A stretch of 64,000 nt of DNA from Mycobacterium sp. 050128 (GTDB taxonomy: Bacteria; Actinomycetota; Actinomycetes; Mycobacteriales; Mycobacteriaceae): positions 62,001 to 126,000 of the forward strand of contig NZ_JAZGLW010000006.1 of the NCBI RefSeq assembly GCF_036409155.1, written 5' to 3'. The position numbers and the translations under genes were made by a program. The notes beneath the pieces were generated by a model. It did no database searches, was not told the origin of the DNA, and saw nothing but the letters and a program-made list of their open reading frames with translations. Positions 34,146-43,088 of this stretch are shown in pieces (position 1 is the first letter of the stretch; the number at the start of each line of letters is the position of its first letter).

Positions 34146-35630
34146 TCATGGTGCTGGCGGCGTAGCGTCCACAGGGGGTACGGACTCCGAAGGCGCCGGC
34201 GCTCGCGGGGTCGGAATCACCTGTGCGGGGGCCGTGGGAACGAACGGCTCCGATCCTGGGGTCGGACCCGGATCCCGTAGCGCTCCGGGCGGCGGCGCTG
34301 GCGGCAGACCGGGGTACAGTGGTGTGCCGTTCGGCCCGTACTGCTGGGCACCGTAGGGCGGTGCGCCGGGGTAAGGAGGAATCGGTCCGGGTGCGGGACC
34401 GCCGTAGAGATTGCGCACACTCGGAGGTTCGGGTACTGCTCGCGTCACAGGGAAGTAGTTGGCCCAGCCGGGGAAGCCGATTCCCGGATTGATACGAATA
34501 TCGTTGCCGGTGCCCCATCCGGTGTTGGTGACCAACATTCGCTGCGGGAATTGTTTGGTGGGGTCGGGAAGCGATCCGCAGCCGGGCTTTCCGCCCGGTC
34601 CCCCCTTGGCGCCCACGATCGGCAGGTTGTCAGGATAATGGTAGTTGTCTTGGCCCCAAGCCAATCCAGAGTCCAGCATGATTGAGTATCCGTTACCGCC
34701 TTCTGCAAGTGCGCCACCGTTGTCGATGAACCATTTCGCTCCCTCCAGAAGACACGTCAGTGACGGGTTGTACTTCAAGAGCAGCGAGGTGGTCGGTTCA
34801 AGAGCATTGAGCGTGTGAGTTAGGTTGGCCTTGCTCGGGCCCAAGAGGTTGACGCCGCTGTGCGCGAACCCGATAACATTGAGCAGCAAGGCATCTAATG
34901 TCTTCGCCTGATCGGTGATCGTCGTCGCGGTAGTCGTGGCAGCGTTGAGAATTGTCAAGATGTCTTGTGCCGCTGCGCCGTACGCGTCGTTGAATTCCTT
35001 GAACGCCTGCCAGTTGGCGCGCAACGTCTCACTGCGGGGATTGAGCGCTAACAGGACTTGGTTCGCGTCGCTGGCGGCGTCGCCAATCGCGCCACCCTGT
35101 CCGCGCAAGCCTTCGGCAAGTGCGGTGAGGATACCGTGAAGCTTGGTCGGGTCGACTTTGTCGAGCAAGGCAACAATATTTTCAAAGACCGAATTGACTT
35201 CGCTTGTCACGTTTTTCGACTGCAGGACCTGCCCGGCTGACAGCCGCTGCGGGGATGGATCGGTGGGATAGATCAGGTCCACATATTTTGCGCCGAAGGC
35301 AGTCGTCGCTTTGATCTGTGCGCCGACGTTGGCGGGGATGTATCGGATCATGTCGGGATCGATCTGCAGTTCCACTTGGACGGGGCTGGCGCCGATCTTC
35401 GCGACGCGACCGACCTCCAGACCGCGCATGCGCACCTTTCCGCCGGGTTCCATGATGAGCCCGGCGCGATCCGATCTCAGGGTCACATCCACATGGGGGC
35501 GAATCGCGCCACTGAACAGAGTTGCCGTCAGCAGGCATACGACGACGAGTGCGATAAACAGTGCCGCCGTACCCCAGGCGGGGTGCATCCACCACGCGCG
35601 TTCGCTGGGTCGTGTGTCGTTGTGGCGCAT
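34146..35630 (-). CDS. mceA: MceA-type lipid-transport protein
   Basis: Predicted 494-residue first Mce subunit. The N-terminal membrane helix (about 18-42) is followed by an MCE domain (45-125, VRMRGLEVGRVAKIG), a helical channel-forming region and a disordered Pro-rich tail (about 390-494). The ATG lies six bases after the yrbEB stop. MceA proteins can bind host surfaces in pathogens; that has not been shown for this copy. The operon order yrbEA-yrbEB-mceA-F is complete; the ATPase MceG is normally encoded elsewhere and is not in the window. Confidence 0.92.
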   Translation of the reverse strand: MRHNDTRPSERAWWMHPAWGTAALFIALVVVCLLTATLFSGAIRPHVDVTLRSDRAGLIMEPGGKVRMRGLEVGRVAKIGASPVQVELQIDPDMIRYIPANVGAQIKATTAFGAKYVDLIYPTDPSPQRLSAGQVLQSKNVTSEVNSVFENIVALLDKVDPTKLHGILTALAEGLRGQGGAIGDAASDANQVLLALNPRSETLRANWQAFKEFNDAYGAAAQDILTILNAATTTATTITDQAKTLDALLLNVIGFAHSGVNLLGPSKANLTHTLNALEPTTSLLLKYNPSLTCLLEGAKWFIDNGGALAEGGNGYSIMLDSGLAWGQDNYHYPDNLPIVGAKGGPGGKPGCGSLPDPTKQFPQRMLVTNTGWGTGNDIRINPGIGFPGWANYFPVTRAVPEPPSVRNLYGGPAPGPIPPYPGAPPYGAQQYGPNGTPLYPGLPPAPPPGALRDPGPTPGSEPFVPTAPAQVIPTPRAPAPSESVPPVDATPPAP

Positions 35631-35636
35631 GCTCGG

Positions 35637-36485
35637 CTACGCAGACAGGTGGAAGTTGCCAGACTGCCCGTAGACGGACAGCGAGATAACCAGGGTCACG
35701 AGCACCACGACGATCAGTGAGGCACGCACGGCACGCCCTACGGCTTCGCCGACGCCAGCAGGTCCACCCGAGGCGTTGAATCCGTAGTAGGTGTGAATCA
35801 CCATGACGGCTATGGCCATCGAGATGGCTTGCAAGAAGGACCACAAAAGGTCGAAGGGGTTGAGAAAGGTTGTGAAGTAGTGGTCGTAGACGCCAGTGGA
35901 CTGCCCGTAAATGAAGGTCGTACCGACACGAGCTGCGACGAACGACATCAGCACCGCGACGCAGTAGAGCGGCACGACCACGACTATGCCGGCCAGCACG
36001 CGCGTCGAGGCCAGATAGGCGATAGCACGGACTCCCATGACCTCCAGTGCATCGATTTCCTCCGCGATACGCATCGCACCGAGCCTGGCGGTCGCGCCGG
36101 CCCCCACCGTGGCGGCCAACCCGATGCCGGTTACAAGCGGTCCGATGATGCGCACGTTGAGGTACGCCGAAGTGAAGCCGGTCAACGCCTCAACTCCGAC
36201 GCCGGCCAGCGTGTTGTAACCCTGGACGGCGATGAGGGCACCGGCCGACAGGGTCAGGAAGGCGACGATCACGATCGTGCCACCCACGACGGCTAGCGCC
36301 CCCGTCCCTAGGCTCATAGTGGCGATCTGGGTGGCGATTTCAGTGCGGTAGTGCATGACCGCGTTCCCGATGGAGACAATGGTCCTACCGTAGAACTGAG
36401 TCTGTTCGCCGATGCGGTTCCAGCCAGCGATGAACCCCATCGCGGCCTTCCGCATTCGAGGCGTGCGTGTGCTCGGGATGCTCAC
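35637..36485 (-). CDS. yrbEB: YrbEB-type permease of the Mce transporter
   Basis: Predicted 282-residue polytopic membrane protein (MlaE/YrbE family) with about five or six helices. The family EQ loop region is visible in ARLGAMRIAEEIDALEVMGVRAI, which contacts the ATPase, and the C-terminal YGFNASGGPAGVGEAVGRAVRAS stretch is typical. The start is GTG at 36485, two bases after the yrbEA stop. With YrbEA it forms the inner-membrane lipid permease. Confidence 0.92.
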   Translation of the reverse strand: MSIPSTRTPRMRKAAMGFIAGWNRIGEQTQFYGRTIVSIGNAVMHYRTEIATQIATMSLGTGALAVVGGTIVIVAFLTLSAGALIAVQGYNTLAGVGVEALTGFTSAYLNVRIIGPLVTGIGLAATVGAGATARLGAMRIAEEIDALEVMGVRAIAYLASTRVLAGIVVVVPLYCVAVLMSFVAARVGTTFIYGQSTGVYDHYFTTFLNPFDLLWSFLQAISMAIAVMVIHTYYGFNASGGPAGVGEAVGRAVRASLIVVVLVTLVISLSVYGQSGNFHLSA

Positions 36486-36487
36486 GG

Positions 36488-37282
36488 TCAGATCGTCGCC
36501 TTGACACCCACGGCGGTGACGATCACGTTGATGACGAACAGCGCCATGAACGAGAAGATCACCGTCTCATTGACCGCGGTGCCGACACCGGCGGGACCAC
36601 CGCCCACAGAAATACCTTTGTAGCAGCCGATGAGCGCCGCGACGAGGCCGAACAGTCCCGCTTTTGTCAATGAGATAACTACCTCGGGCAGCCCGGTGAA
36701 CAGGGTCATGCCGGCGACGAATGCCCCAGGGGTGACGTGTTGGACGAAGACTGAGAAGAAGAACCCGCCGACGATGCCAACGACCGAGACCACCGAATTG
36801 AGCAGCAGCGCAACCATAACGGTGGCGAGCACACGCGGTACGACGAGCGCCTGGAGCGGGTTGATGCCCATTACGCGCATAGCGTCGAGTTCCTCGCGGA
36901 TTGTGCGTGCGCCGAGATCGGCGCACATGGCGGTGGCCGCGGCGCCCGCGACGACGAGAACCGTTACAAGCGGGCCGATCTGGGTGACTGCTCCAAAGGC
37001 TGCCCCGCTCCCCGCGTAGTCGGCTGCGCCGAACTCGACAAGCAGAATGTTGAAGATGAAGACTGAGAGAACCGTGAACGGGATCGACAGCATGATTGTT
37101 GGAAAGATGGATACGCGGGCCACGAACCACATCTGAAAGATAAATTCACGCCACGCATAGGGCGGGCGCGGAGCGAGCATCAGCGTGTCGACGGCGGTAG
37201 CAAAAAACCCGCCGACCGACCGCATGGGCTTAGCAAGCGCGTCAATGGTGGCCAAGGACTGCTCCTTTCGGTCGAGAGTCAT
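36488..37282 (-). CDS. yrbEA: YrbEA-type permease of the Mce transporter
   Basis: Predicted 264-residue YrbE/MlaE family permease, first gene of the operon. It contains the ATPase-contact loop ARTIREELDAMRVMGINPLQALVVPR and the C-terminal GGGPAGVGTAVNETVI motif, with about six membrane segments. I chose ATG 37282; the frame is open to 37426, but the extra 48 residues are polar and not typical of the family. A long nested inverted repeat lies about 160 bases upstream. Confidence 0.9.
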   Translation of the reverse strand: MTLDRKEQSLATIDALAKPMRSVGGFFATAVDTLMLAPRPPYAWREFIFQMWFVARVSIFPTIMLSIPFTVLSVFIFNILLVEFGAADYAGSGAAFGAVTQIGPLVTVLVVAGAAATAMCADLGARTIREELDAMRVMGINPLQALVVPRVLATVMVALLLNSVVSVVGIVGGFFFSVFVQHVTPGAFVAGMTLFTGLPEVVISLTKAGLFGLVAALIGCYKGISVGGGPAGVGTAVNETVIFSFMALFVINVIVTAVGVKATI

Positions 37283-37437
37283 GCCATCTCGTTCGGTCGA
37301 GAACATTCGGTCGTGACAAAGGTCGGCCAACGTTCCGCCGGCTGAGTCCAGCACGGCCAGCAGATCGCCCTCAACACTTGTGATTTCAGATAGTGAGTAG
37401 CGGCAGGAAAACCCTAGGGTCTCCATGGACGGACAGC

Positions 37438-37491
37438 GTGGTTTCCACCATCTGAACTTTCCCTCATTGACCAGATGCCAACGGAAACCAC
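37438..37491. promoter_or_regulatory. Nested inverted repeat between mce operon and divergent mas genes
   Basis: Outer arms GTGGTTTCC (37438-37446) and GGAAACCAC (37483-37491) and inner arms CATCTG (37449-37454) and CAGATG (37472-37477) are exact reverse complements. The element lies in the only divergent gap of the locus, so it is a good candidate for an operator controlling both directions. A TTGACA at 37516-37521 just beyond it may be a promoter element for the plus-strand genes. Confidence 0.55.
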
Positions 37492-37563
37492 AGGTTCAAA
37501 GGGTGCAAAGCAAAGTTGACACGATCGGCGCGCGACGCCACATTGACCGCGGCTGGCGAGCGC

Positions 37564-38346
37564 ATGGGTGAGCGCACGGCCCTCGTCCGCATCGCCGATC
37601 CCGCCGCGGAGGGCTCCGACGACATAGCTTCGTCGAAAGTCCCTCAACAACCGCGCAGAAGGTTTAAGTATTTCAGCCGAGGCCGCGCCGGCGCGCCCCG
37701 GTCAGCTCTCGATCGTGCCGCGGCCATCGAACACGAACCGCCCGGCGATTCGGAGGTCACAGATGCGGCAGCCGACGATACCGGTGGCTACGACGCGGAG
37801 GCGGACAACGAGACCCAGATCGGAGTCGGCGAGACGGCTGCCAGGACGACCCGCACGCTCGGTCTGCGGATGGCACTGGTGTCCGTGCTGATCATGATCG
37901 CAGTGATCGCAGTGATCGCGGCGGTAGGCGGCTGGTTGGGGTTCCAGGCATACGAGAGTTGGCAGACCCAAAGGCAACACGTGAGATTGCTTGATGCTGG
38001 CAAGGATGCAGCGGTCAAGCTGACGACGATCAGCTACGCTGATGCTGACGCCGATGTGCAGCGAATCTTGGATTCGGCGACAGGTCGGTTCTCTGATGAC
38101 TTCCGGACACGATCACAACCGTTCGTCGCCATGGTCAAGCAGATTCGGTCCACGACGGTGGGCACTATCGCGCAGGCGGGGATTGAATCTGTCGACAACG
38201 ACAAAGCCCGGATCTTGGTAGCGGTGACGGTAAAGACGACGCTGGCCGCCGGCGGCGAACAGCCAGTGCGCGTTTGGCGGATGCGTATCGACGTGCAGAA
38301 GATCGGTAACGAGACGAAGGTGTCGAATGTCGAGTTCGTAGCGTGA
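37564..38346 (+). CDS. Mce-associated membrane protein (Mas type)
   Basis: Predicted protein of about 260 residues: a long charged cytosolic N-terminus (1-95, Asp/Glu-rich), one membrane helix (about 103-130, VSVLIMIAVIAVIAAVGGWLG) and an extracytoplasmic domain of the Mce-associated type with DAGKDAAVKLTTISYADADADVQRIL.SATG.F and a C-terminal beta strand set. Such proteins stabilise or aid Mce transporters. The start is uncertain: TTG 37516 or ATG 37564. Unusually it is divergent from the mce operon; mas genes normally follow mceF on the same strand. Confidence 0.8.
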   Translation: MGERTALVRIADPAAEGSDDIASSKVPQQPRRRFKYFSRGRAGAPRSALDRAAAIEHEPPGDSEVTDAAADDTGGYDAEADNETQIGVGETAARTTRTLGLRMALVSVLIMIAVIAVIAAVGGWLGFQAYESWQTQRQHVRLLDAGKDAAVKLTTISYADADADVQRILDSATGRFSDDFRTRSQPFVAMVKQIRSTTVGTIAQAGIESVDNDKARILVAVTVKTTLAAGGEQPVRVWRMRIDVQKIGNETKVSNVEFVA

Positions 38347-39014
38347 TCGCGACGTCAGCCGTAGGGGCAGAGCAAAAAATGCCAGCGAACACAAGTACTG
38401 AAGCTGTCGAGGATGAGACGCCATCTCCGGAGCTCGCACACGGCGATGATGGCGAGGTCGTCGGCGGCAGCGGTTCCCCGTCGGCTGACGGACCAGCGAG
38501 CACAACCGATAACCGCCGACGCGGGCTCCGAGCCAATGCGGCGCGGGCAGTGGTCTTCGGGCTTCTTCCGGCCATTGCGCTGCTGCTGGCGTGCGGGGTC
38601 GGATGGCTTAAATGGTGGGAGAGCGCAAATCGCGCGGCCTGGGCGGCCTCCGCCGAGTCGGTCAAAGCTGCCACCGATAGCACAATTGCGATGCTCTCGT
38701 ATCAGCCCGACACGGTGGACAAGGAGCTTGTTAGCGCCCGTGATCGGTTGACCGGCACTATCCGTGATTCGTATTCGTCGCTGATCAACGATGTGGTGAT
38801 CCCCGGCGCGAAGCAAAAACACATCTCGGCAGTCACCACAGTTCCGGGTGCGGCAGCGGTGTCGGCGACCGAAAGCCACGCCGTGGTGCTGGTGATGGTG
38901 AACCAGACGACCGCCGTCGGTACCGATCCGCCGACTCAGACCGCTACCTGCATCAAGGTGACCTTGGAGAAGGTCCAGGGCCGCTGGCTGATCTCCGACT
39001 TCAGCCCCATCTAA
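38343..39014 (+). CDS. Mce-associated membrane protein, second copy
   Basis: Predicted 223-residue protein with the same plan as its upstream neighbour: acidic disordered N-terminus (1-60), one membrane helix (about 68-88), and a NTF2-like extracytoplasmic domain (SVKAATDSTIAMLSYQPDTVDKEL, then a beta-rich end WLISDFSPI). The GTG start overlaps the preceding stop by four bases, so the two are translationally coupled. It likely pairs with the other Mas protein. Confidence 0.8.
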   Translation: MIATSAVGAEQKMPANTSTEAVEDETPSPELAHGDDGEVVGGSGSPSADGPASTTDNRRRGLRANAARAVVFGLLPAIALLLACGVGWLKWWESANRAAWAASAESVKAATDSTIAMLSYQPDTVDKELVSARDRLTGTIRDSYSSLINDVVIPGAKQKHISAVTTVPGAAAVSATESHAVVLVMVNQTTAVGTDPPTQTATCIKVTLEKVQGRWLISDFSPI

Positions 39015-39035
39015 GTCTGCAATAGGACGACGACC

Positions 39036-39527
39036 TTGAAGGTGTATGTGCACTCGATCCGACTGGCGTGGTCGGTGATGCTTGCGCTGGTTGCACCCAC
39101 CGTCATTGCGACACCAGCACACGCAGACAACAACCGGCTCAACCTGAGCGTGGTCAAGATGGTCTACATCGTCCAGCACCAAGCCGGGTGCACCAATAAT
39201 GTGCGGATCGATCCACGCTTGCAGCTCGCTGCGCAGTGGCATTCCGTAGACCTGCGCGATAACCGGGCGCTGGATGCCGATATCGGCTCGGACGGATCGT
39301 CACCGCAGGACCGCGCAATCGCTGCCGGTTACCACGGCCAGGTCCAAGAGACGGTGGCGATCAATCCGGCGCTGTCCATCACCAGTCTTGAGGTTATCAA
39401 CCAATGGTATTACGACCCTGAACAATTCGCGATCATGCGGAACTGTGCCAACACCGAAGTCGGGGTGTGGTCGGAGAACAGCCTCGATAGAACGGTCTTA
39501 GTGGCAGTGTATGGCCACCCCGTCTGA
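39036..39527 (+). CDS. Secreted CAP-domain protein
   Basis: Predicted 163-residue exported protein. A signal peptide (residues 1-30, ending TPAHA) leads to a small CAP (SCP/PR1-like) domain: LQLAAQWHSVDLRDNRALD, IGSDGSSPQDRAIAAGYHGQVQE, then a Trp-containing helix and a final strand. The His/Asp pair and GSDGSS region are usual for bacterial CAP proteins that lie near mce loci. The start TTG 39036 has AGGA upstream; the GTG two codons later is an alternative. It lies 21 bases after the second Mas gene, so probably the same transcript. Confidence 0.8.
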   Translation: MKVYVHSIRLAWSVMLALVAPTVIATPAHADNNRLNLSVVKMVYIVQHQAGCTNNVRIDPRLQLAAQWHSVDLRDNRALDADIGSDGSSPQDRAIAAGYHGQVQETVAINPALSITSLEVINQWYYDPEQFAIMRNCANTEVGVWSENSLDRTVLVAVYGHPV

Positions 39528-39557
39528 CGCGGGCGGCTTGGGCAAACGTTCGGCTTC

Positions 39558-40262
39558 TTATTCGCTGATTGCATCGACGCCCATGCGGGGGAGTCTTGCG
39601 CCGACGATGTCAACCCATGCCTGAAATGGCTTTCCGGCCACAATGATCGGTAGTTCGTCGAGCCGTCCGAGGAATTCGTCGCGCCCGCGCACCAACGCCT
39701 GAACGACCTCTGCGGCCACCTGCGCTACGAATGCGCCCGTGTCGTCCACCGTGTCGAAGCTCCCGGTTGCCGTGAAGGCACCGTATCCGTGTGCGATCGC
39801 GCCAGCAGTGATTACTAGACTCGTCGCGTCGTGATCAGTGATGCCAGGTATCTCATAGGTCGGGACGACGAAGGACTCGACGACCGGACGCATGGCCTCT
39901 GCCATCTGGGGATTCGATCCGATGAGAATCCTTCCACTGAAGACAACATCGAAGAGGGCCGGGTGCCGCGCGGCAAACATAACGTAACCACTCACCGAAC
40001 GAGCCAGCCGCTCGACGGGGTCCGGGCATATCGTGCTGCTCACCGCAACGTGTTCGGCTAGCATTTCGACACACCGAATGGCTATCGCGGCTAGGAGGTC
40101 CGTTCGGTCCGTGAAATGTCGATATGGTGCAGCGGTGCTGACGTTCAGTCTGCGACATGCTTCGGCGATGGAAAAGGATGCAAATCCCTCCCGGTCGATG
40201 AGTTCGACTGCAACGTCGACTAGCTCCCGACTCAGGTCGCCATGATGGTAGCCGCAGTTCAT
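39558..40262 (-). CDS. TetR-family regulator with WHG-type C-terminal domain
   Basis: Predicted 234-residue repressor. The N-terminal helix-turn-helix spans about residues 30-55 (FSIAEACRRLNVSTAAPYRHFTDR). The C-terminal part (85-190) resembles the WHG/TetR_C_33 type, with FAARHPALFDVVFSGR. The gene is convergent with the CAP-domain gene and divergent from the IclR pair, with about 470 bases between starts, so it could control either side. No operator was identified by eye. Confidence 0.85.
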   Translation of the reverse strand: MNCGYHHGDLSRELVDVAVELIDREGFASFSIAEACRRLNVSTAAPYRHFTDRTDLLAAIAIRCVEMLAEHVAVSSTICPDPVERLARSVSGYVMFAARHPALFDVVFSGRILIGSNPQMAEAMRPVVESFVVPTYEIPGITDHDATSLVITAGAIAHGYGAFTATGSFDTVDDTGAFVAQVAAEVVQALVRGRDEFLGRLDELPIIVAGKPFQAWVDIVGARLPRMGVDAISE

Positions 40263-40730
40263 GGTGTCCAGCGCAAGGTGGTGTTCATCATGCGATTTTA
40301 GTGCGAATTATTCCGCAGGACAACGATTCTGGCCGATTCAGTGACCTCGGATACATGCCTACTTAGAGCGGTGAGACACGACGCTGCTTGGCGAGCACGG
40401 GTATCCTGTTGCACTGGTAGGAATTACACCCTCGCCTTGAGCCGTCAATGTCGGCGATGTTAGCGCAACGTTCGACCCTGCAATGCTGGGCGCTCAAGAG
40501 GTCAGGCTTAACCCCGGACATTAGACACTTCTGGCTCTGCCACAGAGCTTGCCCAGGCTGATTCGCGCCAGCCACCGCGGGCTCTTGACGCGTCCGACGA
40601 GGCTCTGGCCCGGTGCGTGTTAGCCCTGGTGCTAGCAACTTGCTGCCTCTTGTACCCCGATTCACGTGCTGCCTACAGTGCCAAGGCAATGTTAGAAACA
40701 CTCACTCGGCCTTGAGTTTCGGGAGGTACA
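40263..40730. other. Long divergent intergenic region
   Basis: About 470 bases between the TetR gene and the first IclR-type gene. All short frames here look like non-coding high-GC noise. The start of the region is AT-richer (40285-40345) and could hold promoters for both directions. GGGAGG near 40719 is the ribosome-binding site of the following gene. Confidence 0.4.
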
Positions 40731-41012
40731 GTGGCGTACACCGACAAGCCGCTGGTTCGATCGCTGCAGCGTGGGTTGCGAATTATCAACGTCGTCGCCG
40801 AAAGCGGGCCGCTTCGTGCTAAACCCGTCGCGCGCTGCGTGGGTCTCCCGTTGCCCACGGCCTACCATTTGCTCCGGACCCTGGTCCACGATGGCTACCT
40901 CGCCCGGCTTGACGACGGTTCCTATGTGCTCGGAGGTCGTTTGGACTGGACGGCGCTTCCGATGTCCAACGTGGAGGGGCAGTCCCTGTTCGCCGCTGCG
41001 AGCGGAGATTGA
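40731..41012 (+). CDS. Stand-alone IclR-type winged-helix domain
   Basis: Predicted 93-residue protein consisting almost only of an IclR N-terminal winged helix: LVRSLQRGLRIINVVAESGP, LPLPTAYHLLRTLVHDGYL and YVLGGRL. The ligand-binding GAF-like domain of IclR proteins is absent. It has a strong GGGAGG before its GTG start. It is followed after four bases by a complete IclR regulator with very similar winged helix, so it arose by partial tandem duplication or by truncation. It could act as a competing DNA binder, or be a relic. Confidence 0.7.
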   Translation: MAYTDKPLVRSLQRGLRIINVVAESGPLRAKPVARCVGLPLPTAYHLLRTLVHDGYLARLDDGSYVLGGRLDWTALPMSNVEGQSLFAAASGD

Positions 41013-41016
41013 GGCG

Positions 41017-41787
41017 ATGGACGCGTCGATGGGGCCCACGCTGATTCAAAGTCTTCAGCGAGGCATGAGGTTCATTGAAACCATCGCAGAGCGTGGTCCG
41101 CTCACTGCGAAGTCGATCAGCGATTCAACGGGAATCGTGCTCCCCACCGCTTATCATCTGCTGCGCACTCTGATTCATGAGGGCTATCTGTGTCGCTCGG
41201 AGGCCGGATGCTACGCGTTGGGTCCCCAGTTCATGTCTGTCGCGCAACTCGAGGGCCGCGCTCGCGACTACCGTCTGGTTCGAGAGGCGATGGCACAGCT
41301 GTCGGGCGCGACCCGGTCCCACGTCCTGATCGGGCGTCTGAACCACGGCGAAGTCAAGGTATGGAGCGTCATCGAGCATCCTTGTGCCCCGCGCATCGAG
41401 TGCTGGCCAGGAATGAGGCTGCCGGGTCACGCTACTGCGATCGGGAAGAGCATTTTGTCTAGAATGCCGGACGCTGAACGCGACGACTATTTCCGGCGGA
41501 ACCCTCTGAACGCCTGCACGTCTCACACTGTAACGAACCTATCTCGTTTGGAGGGCGGGTGGGCAGACGGCCTCTTGTCAACCAGCGAGCAGGAATTCTG
41601 CTATGGGGTCGCCTGTGCGGCCACGCCGATGGTCGACGTCGATTGGCTGGCGTCGGTGGGCATCTCGTATGCAGCGAATCGGTCCCGACGCGCGCGGGCC
41701 GAGCTCGATGAGCATCTGTTGCGAGCCGCGGCGGTGATTTCAAACCTGTTGTGCCATAGCCAAGTTAATCAGCAGTTCGTCGCCTAG
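41017..41787 (+). CDS. IclR-family transcriptional regulator
   Basis: Predicted 256-residue regulator. Winged helix at about 8-70 (QSLQRGMRFIETIAERGPL, LPTAYHLLRTLIHEGYL), then the effector-binding domain (80-245) with WPGMRLPGHATAIGKSIL and FCYGVACAATPMVD. The start ATG 41017 lies four bases after the stop of the upstream half-size IclR gene; the frame is open upstream, but that part is the other gene read in a wrong frame. It directly precedes the acyl-CoA dehydrogenase operon by 125 bases and is its likely regulator. Confidence 0.88.
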   Translation: MDASMGPTLIQSLQRGMRFIETIAERGPLTAKSISDSTGIVLPTAYHLLRTLIHEGYLCRSEAGCYALGPQFMSVAQLEGRARDYRLVREAMAQLSGATRSHVLIGRLNHGEVKVWSVIEHPCAPRIECWPGMRLPGHATAIGKSILSRMPDAERDDYFRRNPLNACTSHTVTNLSRLEGGWADGLLSTSEQEFCYGVACAATPMVDVDWLASVGISYAANRSRRARAELDEHLLRAAAVISNLLCHSQVNQQFVA

Positions 41788-41912
41788 CGGGCTTGGTGGT
41801 GGTGTCGTCGATACCCTCGTCGGCCCTTCTCGATTTTGAGACCGAAATGTATAACTAACGCTGTCGACCGTTGATCATCCATGAGGTCACGTCCACCCGC
41901 GAAAGAGTCCCG

Positions 41913-43088
41913 ATGCCAGTACTTTCCGCCGTTGAACGAGCCGCGCTAGGGGCATCCGTACGCGCCGCATGCGGACGGCTGCTTTCCGAGGAGCGGCTGC
42001 GCTACATCATCGACGACGCCGGTGCCGACGATCGAGGCTTCGACCGTGAACTGTGGCGTGCACTGTGCCAACAGGTCGGCGTGGCCTCGGTCGCCGTGTC
42101 AGAGGGCTACGGCGTGTATGGATACGGCGTAACGGAACAAGCCGCGATCGCGCACGAACTGGGCCGTGTCCTGGCGCCCGTTCCGTTCCTGTCCTCCGCA
42201 GTGTTGGCCACGGCACTGCTCGCCGCAGGCGGAGATCCAGCCAACCTCCTCGCGGATGTGAGTGCCGGAAACTGCACTGCAGCAGTCGCCGTGCGAACCC
42301 GGCAGGGACGGCTGGATCGGATGGCGGCGACACCCGCGGCCACTTGCAACGGGTCGCTCTGGCGGTTGTCGGGATCGGTGCGCCACGTCCTCGGTGCAGC
42401 CAGCGCCGCGTACATCCTCGTCGTAGCAGACAACGACGGGCAGCCAGAGATTTTCGTCGTGGACCGCGATCAGCCGAATGTGGTCGTTGCGGCAGAGCGC
42501 GTCTTGGACGCCACCCGCCCGATGGCGTCGGTCACGTTCGACGCCGCAGCGGCCCAACGCCTGACCCCCAATCGCGCGGTAGTGGAGGTAGTCGACGACA
42601 GCTTGCTGCGCACTATTGCCGTGCTCACCGCTGAGCAGGTGGGCGCGACCGAACGGGTACTGCAGAACGCCGTCCAATATGCGCGTACCCGAAGGCAATT
42701 CGATCGAGCCATCGGATCGTTTCAAGCCGTCAAGCATCGGTGCGCGGACATGTTGGTGGATCTAGAGCTGGCACGCTCGGCGTCGATGGCCGCCGTGCAG
42801 GCTGTGGACGAAGCAAATCCCGACGCGACGTGGCGGACCAGCATGGCGAAGGCGATCTGCTCGGAAGCGCTGCGCAACGCTGCGCACGCCAACCTGCAGA
42901 TCCACGGCGGCATCGGGTTCACCTGGGAGCATGCCGCAGGTCTGTACGTGAAGCGGGCGCGTACCGATGAAGTGCTGTTCGGCCGCCCCGCGGAGCACTG
43001 GAACTTGCTGGCCGACGCAGCTGCGCTCGTCGCGGAAACACAGGACGACGAACGGGGTGCCAACGATGTGCTTGCCGAGTCACGATGA
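41913..43088 (+). CDS. Acyl-CoA dehydrogenase subunit (paired type)
   Basis: Predicted 391-residue member of the acyl-CoA dehydrogenase superfamily. The C-terminal half is typical (VGATERVLQNAVQYARTRRQFDRAIGSFQAVKHRCADM, IHGGIGFTWEHAAGLYVKRA), while the N-terminal half is divergent. It overlaps the next dehydrogenase gene by about 23 bases. Such adjacent pairs form alpha2beta2 enzymes in steroid side-chain degradation (FadE28-FadE29 type). I chose ATG 41913 with AAGAG upstream over TTG 41871. Confidence 0.85.
   Translation: MPVLSAVERAALGASVRAACGRLLSEERLRYIIDDAGADDRGFDRELWRALCQQVGVASVAVSEGYGVYGYGVTEQAAIAHELGRVLAPVPFLSSAVLATALLAAGGDPANLLADVSAGNCTAAVAVRTRQGRLDRMAATPAATCNGSLWRLSGSVRHVLGAASAAYILVVADNDGQPEIFVVDRDQPNVVVAAERVLDATRPMASVTFDAAAAQRLTPNRAVVEVVDDSLLRTIAVLTAEQVGATERVLQNAVQYARTRRQFDRAIGSFQAVKHRCADMLVDLELARSASMAAVQAVDEANPDATWRTSMAKAICSEALRNAAHANLQIHGGIGFTWEHAAGLYVKRARTDEVLFGRPAEHWNLLADAAALVAETQDDERGANDVLAESR

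Noticed and set aside
40771..41016. N-terminal extension of the full-length IclR gene
   Set aside because: This stretch codes for the half-size IclR protein in another frame; ATG 41017 gives the normal IclR length.
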